A stretch of DNA of 64,000 bases, from contig NZ_KB894093.1 of NCBI RefSeq assembly GCF_000374305.1, positions 1,860,001-1,924,000 on the forward strand, given 5' to 3'. The DNA comes from Actinomadura flavalba DSM 45200 (lineage in GTDB: Bacteria > Actinomycetota > Actinomycetes > Streptosporangiales > Streptosporangiaceae). A program made the translations under genes and the position numbers. Below, piece after piece: positions 56,971 through 64,000 of this stretch (positions are counted from its first letter, which is position 1; each line of letters starts with the position of its first letter). The notes under the pieces are model-generated. The model had not been told where the DNA came from. It made no database searches and was given only the letters and a program-made list of their open reading frames with translations.

Positions 56971-57690
56971 GTGACACCACGCCAGAACCGCAACCGCGAT
57001 CGCGCCGAACGCGGCATCCCCGACGCCACCGTGGCGCGGCTGCCGGTGTACCTGCGGGCCCTGCACGGCCTCCAGGAGCGCGGCACCGTGACGGTCTCGT
57101 CGGAGGAACTGGCCGCGGCGGCCGGCGTCAACTCCGCCAAGCTCCGCAAGGACCTGTCGCACCTCGGCTCGTACGGCACGCGCGGTGTCGGCTACGAGGT
57201 CGAGTACCTCGTCTACCAGATCAGCCGTGAACTGGGCCTGACCCAGGACTGGGTCGTGGCCATCATCGGGGTCGGTAACCTGGGCCGGGCGCTGGCCGGT
57301 TACGGCGGCTTCGCCTCGCGCGGATTCCGCGTCGCGGGGCTGCTCGACGCCGACGAGGGGATCGTCGGTCAGGAGATCTCCGGGATGGTCGTCGAGCACA
57401 TCGACCGGCTGGAGGAGGTCATCGCCGAGCGCGGCGTGTCCATCGCCGTGCTGGCGACGCCGGCCGCCGCCGCGCAGACGGTGTGCGACCGCGTGGTGGC
57501 GTCGGGGGTCACCAGCGTGCTGAACTTCGCCCCGGTGGTCCTGTCGGTGCCCGACGAGGTCGACGTCCGCAAGGTCGACATGTCGATCGAACTCCAGATC
57601 CTCGCGTTCCACGAGCAGCGCAAGGCCGGAGGCCCGCTCGGAGAGGACCCGCCGGGCGCGGCGCAGTACGTTGAGACGGTGGAAGCGTGA
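56971..57690 (+). CDS. rex: Redox-sensing repressor Rex
   Basis: Rex binds DNA when NADH/NAD+ is low and releases it when NADH rises. The 239-residue protein has an N-terminal winged helix (SSEELAAAAGVNSAKLRKDL, then SHLGSYGTRGVGY) and a Rossmann domain with IIGVGNLGRALAGYGGF, and the C-terminal swapped helix region ELQILAFHEQ. A Rex operator lies 98 bases upstream. It is followed by hemA; in Streptomyces rex-hemACD is one operon, so heme synthesis is tied to redox state. The GTG start gives a normal N-terminus. Confidence 0.97.
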   Translation: MTPRQNRNRDRAERGIPDATVARLPVYLRALHGLQERGTVTVSSEELAAAAGVNSAKLRKDLSHLGSYGTRGVGYEVEYLVYQISRELGLTQDWVVAIIGVGNLGRALAGYGGFASRGFRVAGLLDADEGIVGQEISGMVVEHIDRLEEVIAERGVSIAVLATPAAAAQTVCDRVVASGVTSVLNFAPVVLSVPDEVDVRKVDMSIELQILAFHEQRKAGGPLGEDPPGAAQYVETVEA

Positions 57691-57745
57691 TGGGCGAGTC
57701 GGCGCCCCGGCGGCGTCCGGGTCGCGGGAATGCGGAAGGTACGCG

Positions 57746-59113
57746 ATGAGTGTGCTGGTTGTGGGGCTGAGCCACCGGTCCGCGCCCGTGTCGGTGCTGG
57801 AGCGGGCGGCCGTGGCCGGGGACGACCTGGTCAAGCTGTTGCACGCCGTGCACGACTCGGCGCACGTCGCCGAGGCCGTCATCGTCTCCACCTGCAACCG
57901 CGTCGAGGTCTACGCGGTCGTGGACAAGTTCCACGGCGGCGTCTCGGCGATCTCCGAGCTGCTGGCGCTGCACTCGGCCGTCCCGCTGGACGACCTGTCG
58001 CACCACCTGTACGTCCACTACGAGGAGCGTGCCATTCAGCACGCGTTCGCGGTGGCGTGCGGGCTGGAGTCGATGGTCGTGGGCGAGGGCCAGATCCTCG
58101 GGCAGCTCCGCGCCGCGTTCCGGCTCGCGCAGCAGGAGGGCACGATCGGCAGCGAGCTGCACGAGGTCGTGCAGCGGGCGCTGCGCGTCGGCAAGCGCGC
58201 CCACCATGAGACCGGCATCGACCAGGCGGGCGCGTCGCTGGTGAGCGTCGGCCTCAAGGTCGCGGAGGCGCACCTCGGGCCGCTGACGGGCGTGCGCGCG
58301 CTCGTCGTGGGCGCGGGCGCGATGAGCGGCCTCGCGGTCGCGACGCTGGGCCGCGCGGGCGCGGGCGAGATCGTCGTGGCGAACCGCACCTGGGAGAAGG
58401 CGGTGCGGCTGGCCGCCTCGGTGGACGTCCCGGCCGGGGCCATCGCCCTGGACGACCTGGACGCCGCTCTCGCCGACGCCGACCTCGTCGTGTCCTGCAC
58501 GGGCGCGACCGGGCTCGTCCTGACCACCGAGCAGCTCGCCGCGCACGGGTTCGGCCGGGGCCGCCGCCGGTTCCTGCTCGACCTGGCGCTGCCGCACGAC
58601 ATCGAGCCCTCCGCCGGTGAGCTGGCGGGCGTCCGGCTGGCCGGGCTGGAGCAGCTCCGCACCGCGCAGGAGGCGGCGCGCGCGGTCGGCCCCGAGGCGG
58701 TGGAGGCCGTGCGCCGGATCGTCGCCGACGAGGTCGCGGCGTTCCTGTCGGCGGCGCGGGCCGCCGCCGTCGCGCCGACGGTGGTGGCGCTGCGCAGCAA
58801 GGCCGCCGCCGTGGTGCAGAGCGAGCTGGCGCGGCTGACGGGCCGGCTGCCCGACCTCGACGCGCGGGCCCGCGCGGAGATCGAGCAGACCGTCCGCCGG
58901 GTCACCGACAAGCTGCTGCACGCGCCCACCGTCCGGGTGAAGGAACTGGCCGCCGCGCCGGGGGGCGACACCTACGCCGCCGCGCTGCGCGAGCTGTTCG
59001 ACCTGGACCCCAAGGCGCCGCTGGCGGTGTCGCGGGCGGATCTGCCGGCCGAGGAGCCGTCCGCCGGTGACCGCCCGTGGCGCCGCACCGACGACGAAGG
59101 AAACCGATCATGA
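57746..59113 (+). CDS. hemA: Glutamyl-tRNA reductase
   Basis: HemA reduces glutamyl-tRNA to glutamate-1-semialdehyde, the first committed step of C5-pathway tetrapyrrole synthesis. The 455-residue protein has GLSHRSAPVSVLERAAV, the catalytic Cys in STCNRVEVYA, EGQILGQLRAAF, and the NADPH-binding ALVVGAGAMSGLAV, followed by the dimerisation helix domain. The ATG at 57746 begins the conserved N-terminus. The hemC ATG overlaps its stop. Confidence 0.96.
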   Translation: MSVLVVGLSHRSAPVSVLERAAVAGDDLVKLLHAVHDSAHVAEAVIVSTCNRVEVYAVVDKFHGGVSAISELLALHSAVPLDDLSHHLYVHYEERAIQHAFAVACGLESMVVGEGQILGQLRAAFRLAQQEGTIGSELHEVVQRALRVGKRAHHETGIDQAGASLVSVGLKVAEAHLGPLTGVRALVVGAGAMSGLAVATLGRAGAGEIVVANRTWEKAVRLAASVDVPAGAIALDDLDAALADADLVVSCTGATGLVLTTEQLAAHGFGRGRRRFLLDLALPHDIEPSAGELAGVRLAGLEQLRTAQEAARAVGPEAVEAVRRIVADEVAAFLSAARAAAVAPTVVALRSKAAAVVQSELARLTGRLPDLDARARAEIEQTVRRVTDKLLHAPTVRVKELAAAPGGDTYAAALRELFDLDPKAPLAVSRADLPAEEPSAGDRPWRRTDDEGNRS

Positions 59114-60030
59114 GCACGCCACTGCGCCTGGGGACACGGAAGAGCCTCATGGCGATGACGCAGTCCGGGCTCGTCGCCGACGCATTGACGCAGCGTACGG
59201 GGTATGCGGTCGAGCTGGTCGGGGTAACGACGCAGGGTGACGTATCCAAGGCACTGCTCGCCCAGATGGGCGGTACGGGGGTTTTTGTCAGCGCGCTGCG
59301 TGACAAGCTGCTGGACGGTGAGGTGGATTTCGCCGTGCACTCGCTGAAGGACCTGCCGACCTACCCCGCCGAGGGCATCGCGCTCGCCGCGATCCCGGCC
59401 CGCGACGACCACCGCGACGCGCTGTGCGGTCCGGCCAAGCTGGCCGACCTGCCGCGCGGCGCCCGCGTCGGCACCGGCTCGCCGCGCCGGGTGGCGCAGC
59501 TCCGCGCGCTCCGCCCCGACCTGGAGATCATCCCGATCCGCGGCAACGCCGACACCCGGCTGCGCAAGATCGCGGACGGCGAGCTGGACGCGGTCGTGCT
59601 GGCCCACGCCGGGCTCCGGCGGATCGGGCGGCTGGCCGAGGTCGCCGAGGTCTTCGACCCCGACCAGATGCTCCCGGCCCCCGGGCAGGGCGCGCTCGCG
59701 CTGGAGTGCCGCGCCGACCGGCCCGAGCTGGTGGAGCTGCTGGCGTCGCTGGACGACCGCGCGACCCGCGCGGCGGTCACGGCGGAACGAACCGTGCTCT
59801 CCGTGCTCGAAGCGGGATGTTCGGCACCCGTGGGAACATACGCTGCCGAAGAAGAACAGAAGCTTCATCTCACGGCCAACGTCGTCGCTGCCGACGGGGC
59901 CCGCCAGGTGCGGCTGTCCGCAAGCGGCCACCCGGATCGGGCCGAGGAGCTGGGACGCGACCTCGCGCACCGGCTGCTCGACCAGGGGGCCGACCAGTTG
60001 ATGGGGGAGCTGCACGATGAGCCCCGCTAG
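59110..60030 (+). CDS. hemC: Porphobilinogen deaminase (hydroxymethylbilane synthase)
   Basis: HemC joins four porphobilinogens. The 306-residue protein has LRLGTRKSLMAMTQSGLV, FAVHSLKDLPT, RVGTGSPRRVAQL, RGNADTRLRKIADGELDAVV and PAPGQGALALECR; the dipyrromethane cofactor Cys is in EAGCSAPVGTYA. All signature segments are present. It starts in the hemA stop (ATGA) and overlaps hemD by 14 bases. Confidence 0.96.
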   Translation: MSTPLRLGTRKSLMAMTQSGLVADALTQRTGYAVELVGVTTQGDVSKALLAQMGGTGVFVSALRDKLLDGEVDFAVHSLKDLPTYPAEGIALAAIPARDDHRDALCGPAKLADLPRGARVGTGSPRRVAQLRALRPDLEIIPIRGNADTRLRKIADGELDAVVLAHAGLRRIGRLAEVAEVFDPDQMLPAPGQGALALECRADRPELVELLASLDDRATRAAVTAERTVLSVLEAGCSAPVGTYAAEEEQKLHLTANVVAADGARQVRLSASGHPDRAEELGRDLAHRLLDQGADQLMGELHDEPR

Positions 60031-61615
60031 CCAGAGCCACGACACCGCCGCCGACACCCGCCCCGACACCGAGGGCCGCGTCGCGCTCGTCGGCATGGGG
60101 CCGGGCGACCCCGGCCTGCTGACGCTGCGCGCCGCCGCCGAGCTGGCCCGCGCCGACGTCGTCGTCGCCGATCCCAGCGCCGTTCACCCCGAGATCCTCG
60201 CCCACTGCCGACCCGGCGTCGAGATCCTCGACACCGCCTCCGGCGACCCCGCCCGGCTCGCCGCCAAGGCGGCCAAGGCCGGACGCCGCGTCGTCCGGCT
60301 CTACCGGGGCGACCCGGGCCTGGCCTGCGGCCTCGCCGACGAGGGCGGCGCCCTCGCCAAGGCCGGGGTGCCGTTCGAGATCGTGCCCGGCGTCTCGTCG
60401 GTCACCGGCGTCCCCGGCTACGCGGGCATCCCGCTCACCGACGCCAAGCACCGCGAGGTCCGCGTCATCGACGCGTCCGAGGGCGGCGTCGACTGGGAGC
60501 GGTTCGCCGCGCCCGGCACCACGCTGGTCATCCTCGGCGCCGAGGGCACGGTCGCGGAGGTCGCCAAGGGCCTCATCGCGGTCGGCCGCCCCGACTCCAC
60601 GCCCGCCGCGATGACGAGCCTCGGCACCACCACCGAGCAGGAGACCGTCGTCTCCACGCTGCACCGGCTCGCCGCCGACACCAAGGGCATGGAGTCCCCG
60701 GCGATGATCATCGTCGGGGACGTGGTGAACTGGCGCGACAAGCTGTCCTGGTTCGAGACCAAGCCGCTGTTCGGCTGGCGCGTGCTCGTCCCGCGCACCA
60801 GGGAGCAGGCCGCCTCGCTGTCGGAACAGCTCCGCGACTACGGCGCCGTGCCCGACGAGGTCCCGACGATCTCCGTCGAGCCGCCGCGCACCCCGCAGCA
60901 GATGGAGCGGGCCGTCAAGGGCCTGGTCACCGGCCGGTACGAGTGGGTGGTGTTCACCTCCACCAACGCCGTCCGGGCCATCCGGGAGAAGTTCGTCGAC
61001 TACGGCCTGGACGCCCGCGCCTTCGCGGGCCTCAAGGTCGCCGCCGTCGGCGAGCAGACCGCCGCCGCGCTCGTCGAGTTCGGCGTCCAGCCCGACCTGA
61101 CGCCGTCGGGCGAGCAGTCCAGCGAGGGGCTGGCCGCCGTCTGGCCGCCCTACGACGAAGACCTCGACCCCATCAACCGGGTGCTGCTGCCGCGCGCCGA
61201 CATCGCCACCGACACGCTCATCGCCCGCCTCACCGACCTCGGCTGGGAGTGCGAGGACGTCACCGCGTACCGGACGGTCCGCGCGTCCCCGCCGCCCGCG
61301 CCGATCCGCGAGGCGATCAAGGGCGGCGGGTTCGACGCGGTGCTGTTCACCTCGTCGTCCACGGTGAAGAACCTCATCGGCATCGCGGGCAAGCCGCACA
61401 ATGTGACGGTCATCGCGGTCATCGGGCCGCAGACCGCCCGCACCGCCGAGGAGTATGGACTGCGGGTCGACGTGATGGCCGACCGCCCGTCCGTCTCGGC
61501 GCTCGCCGAGGCGCTCGCCGAGTACGGTGCGAAGCGCAGGGCCGCCCAGGTCGAGGCCGGCGACCCGCTGCGCAAGCCCAGCCAGATGCGCCGGGGTGCC
61601 CGCCGCCGCAAGTGA
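60017..61615 (+). CDS. hemD: Uroporphyrinogen-III synthase fused to a SUMT-like domain
   Basis: The 532-residue protein has an N-terminal SUMT/CobA-like methyltransferase domain (about 12-255) and a C-terminal HemD synthase (about 258-515: GWRVLVPRTREQAASLSEQL, VVFTSTNAVRAI and LFTSSSTVKNLIG). The fusion is standard in actinobacteria (for example Rv0511). The SUMT part keeps VGMGPGDPGLLTLRAA and VPGVSSVTGVPGYAGIPL, but the usual GGDPFxFGRG reads RGDPGLACGLADE, so methyltransferase activity is uncertain. GGGGGAG precedes the ATG. It overlaps hemC and leads to hemB. Confidence 0.94.
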   Translation: MSPASQSHDTAADTRPDTEGRVALVGMGPGDPGLLTLRAAAELARADVVVADPSAVHPEILAHCRPGVEILDTASGDPARLAAKAAKAGRRVVRLYRGDPGLACGLADEGGALAKAGVPFEIVPGVSSVTGVPGYAGIPLTDAKHREVRVIDASEGGVDWERFAAPGTTLVILGAEGTVAEVAKGLIAVGRPDSTPAAMTSLGTTTEQETVVSTLHRLAADTKGMESPAMIIVGDVVNWRDKLSWFETKPLFGWRVLVPRTREQAASLSEQLRDYGAVPDEVPTISVEPPRTPQQMERAVKGLVTGRYEWVVFTSTNAVRAIREKFVDYGLDARAFAGLKVAAVGEQTAAALVEFGVQPDLTPSGEQSSEGLAAVWPPYDEDLDPINRVLLPRADIATDTLIARLTDLGWECEDVTAYRTVRASPPPAPIREAIKGGGFDAVLFTSSSTVKNLIGIAGKPHNVTVIAVIGPQTARTAEEYGLRVDVMADRPSVSALAEALAEYGAKRRAAQVEAGDPLRKPSQMRRGARRRK

Positions 61616-61633
61616 CGTCCAAGGAGTAGTGCC

Positions 61634-62635
<1,002 letters not shown>

Positions 62636-62761
62636 GTTTCCGCCGGTGATCACTTCGGCGTAGTCAGTTGGGACCGTTTTCATGCGGTCGCCCGGCACAC
62701 CGGCGGCCGGACCGTCATCATTCGGGGAAACGTCGCACGGGTGAACTCTGGGGGGCGGAAG

Positions 62762-63406
62762 ATGCCGGTGGTCTCGGGCAGGAAACGGCAGCGCGCGCGG
62801 GTCGAGGCGCCGCCGCCGATGGTGGAGGCCGCGCGCGGCTACGGGGAGATCGGCTGGCCGTGCGTCCCGGGCGCCACGCCGGGCGTCGACCGGTTCTGCT
62901 CATGCGACCGCATCGGCTGTCCCGACCCGGGCGCGCACCCGGTGTCGAAGGCGTGGGCGCATCTGGCGAGCGTGGACGGCGACGTCCTGACCCGGCTGTG
63001 GGCCGCCGCGCCCGACGCGAACGTCATGCTCCCCACCGGACGCGTCTTCGACGTGTTCGACGTCCCGGCCGCCGCCGGAGCCCTGGCCCTCGCCCGCATC
63101 GCGGCCGAGGGCCTTCCCGTCGGGCCGGTCGCCGCGATCGGCACCGACCGGCACCTGTTCTTCGTCGCGACGCGCGGCGCCCCGGTGGACGAGGACGAGT
63201 GGTGGACGTGCCAGCTCGACACGTCCCCCGCGACCGTCGCGGACACGCCGGGGATGCGCTGGCACTGCCGCGACTCCTACGTCCCGGCGCCGCCGTCGAT
63301 GCTGCCGTTCGGCCGCGCCGTCACGTGGATTCACCCGCCCGGCGACGCGCCGCTGCCCGACCCGCTGCGCCTGCTCACCGTCCTGTCGGAGAGCTGCGAG
63401 CCGTAG
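62762..63406 (+). CDS. Stand-alone bifunctional primase/polymerase N-terminal-like protein
   Basis: From the ATG at 62762, with GGGGGGCGGAAG just upstream, the protein is 214 residues. It resembles the prim-pol (AEP) N-terminal domain common in actinobacterial genomes as single-domain proteins: VEAARGYGEIGWPCVPG, the Cys cluster CSCDRIGCPDPGAHPVSKAW, ANVMLPTGRVFDVFDVP and LPFGRAVTWIHPPG. The metal-binding acidic motif of active primases is not clearly present. It follows hemB by about 125 bases. Function is unknown. Confidence 0.72.
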   Translation: MPVVSGRKRQRARVEAPPPMVEAARGYGEIGWPCVPGATPGVDRFCSCDRIGCPDPGAHPVSKAWAHLASVDGDVLTRLWAAAPDANVMLPTGRVFDVFDVPAAAGALALARIAAEGLPVGPVAAIGTDRHLFFVATRGAPVDEDEWWTCQLDTSPATVADTPGMRWHCRDSYVPAPPSMLPFGRAVTWIHPPGDAPLPDPLRLLTVLSESCEP

Positions 63407-63413
63407 CCGGCGC

Positions 63414-64000
63414 TCAGCGCGGGGCGCCGATGGAGACCTTGGCGCCCCACCGGCTGTAGGTCGAGGTGTAGGTCTGGTTGCGCTCGGGTCCGGCCGCGCG
63501 GAAGGTGACGCGGGTCGGCCGGGACTGCTTGTCCAGGTGGACGGTGTAGGTGACCTCGGTGGCGCCGGTGCGCTTGGCGAGGTCGCCGAACAGGTCCCCG
63601 ACGTTGGCGACCTGGGCGAGCCGGTCCAGCGGGGCGGTGCCCTGGTGGGCGCCGCCGTTCGCGGTGAACGTGGCGCTGTTGCGCAGCAGCGCGGGGACGT
63701 TGGCCACCGCCGACCCTTCGCGGATCTGCGCGGCGAGGCCCGCGTAGCCGCGCGCGCGGGGGTCGAAGTCGACCGAGCGCCAGCGTCCGCCCGCGCGCAG
63801 CCAGGTGGTGTCCTTGAGGAGCACCGAGCGGCCCGCCTTGCGGGTGCCGCCCGACCCCTGCACGGTCATCTGGTACGACGCGGGCGCGTCGGCCTGGAGC
63901 GCGAGGGAGCCGTTGGCGTTGGCGGTGCCGCAGCAGCCGCTGCGGCGGAACGTGAAGGCCGCCCCGGCGGGACGGTCCACCGCCGCCTCCACCTTGTCGG
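63414..64000 (-). CDS. Lipoprotein/secreted protein of LppX-LprAFG type, N-terminus outside window
   Basis: The reading frame is open from 64000 leftward to a stop at 63414; its start and any signal peptide lie beyond the window. The visible roughly 195 residues begin DKVEAAVDRPAGAAFTF and show alternating beta strands (SYQMTVQGSG, TEVTYTVHLDKQSRPTRVTFRA, TYTSTYSRWG), similar in style to actinobacterial LppX/LprG-like lipid-binding lipoproteins. Two adjacent Cys occur in RSGCCGTAN. The family call is tentative. Confidence 0.6.
   Translation of the reverse strand, partial: DKVEAAVDRPAGAAFTFRRSGCCGTANANGSLALQADAPASYQMTVQGSGGTRKAGRSVLLKDTTWLRAGGRWRSVDFDPRARGYAGLAAQIREGSAVANVPALLRNSATFTANGGAHQGTAPLDRLAQVANVGDLFGDLAKRTGATEVTYTVHLDKQSRPTRVTFRAAGPERNQTYTSTYSRWGAKVSIGAPR

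Overview
The window is chromosomal DNA from a high-GC actinomycete. Lsr2, ClpC with a ClgR-type box, BldC, a BldN-type sigma factor, Rex with its operator, DisA and RadA, actinobacterial ArgA and many apparently leaderless genes all point to Actinomycetota. A sporulating relative such as Streptosporangiales/Thermomonosporaceae is my inference; nothing here fixes the genus. I see no rRNA, tRNA, CRISPR array, insertion sequence, prophage or replication origin.

Layout. 1-5.7 kb: the end of a sensor kinase, its response regulator and a MacB/FtsX-type ABC exporter, then a degenerate 12-bp tandem repeat, a GNAT acetyltransferase and a small secreted peptide. 5.9-13.2 kb: a cofactor block (DUF2520 dehydrogenase-like protein, panC, panD, nadB, nadC, coaX) leading into lysS. 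It covers late pantothenate synthesis, the first step of CoA synthesis and two steps of NAD synthesis. 13.2-19.5 kb: a P450, a LacI regulator, a tiny HTH protein, a secreted NlpC/P60 hydrolase, argA and two RDD membrane proteins. 20.1-23.5 kb: lsr2 and clpC. 23.5-31.7 kb: a Uma2 protein, a winged-helix/degenerate nucleotidyltransferase regulator, an adenosine-deaminase-like enzyme, a VOC protein, an acyltransferase, a second ClpC-like ATPase and mutY.

31.7-34.9 kb: an FAD/NAD(P)-binding protein gene followed by a PEP-utilising half-enzyme that keeps its phospho-histidine but has lost the expected barrel catalytic cysteine. This pair is the least explained part of the window. 35-43.9 kb: a secreted peptide, disA, radA, a hydrolase, a methyltransferase, a TIM-barrel protein, a TetR regulator with an ABC exporter, and a membrane-protein/HTH operon. 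The last two have readable promoter-operators. 44-47 kb: an LCP ligase, proline dehydrogenase and proC.

47-64 kb: an esterase, AcuC-like deacetylase and phosphatase, then bldC, the tiny bS22 ribosomal protein, a divergent SDR, a PlsC-like acyltransferase, a SerB-like HAD protein, a BldN-type sigma factor, a membrane-ABM fusion, glutaredoxin, rex, hemA, hemC, hemD, hemB, an orphan prim-pol protein and a partial lipoprotein. From proC to hemB the order recalls M. tuberculosis Rv0500-Rv0512, and rex-hemACD is a known Streptomyces operon.

Almost all genes are ordinary chromosomal actinobacterial genes. The more original signals are regulatory palindromes placed on promoters or start codons, paralogous or degenerate enzymes, and the 12-bp minisatellite. 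All assignments come from reading motifs and remembered families; no database search was run.
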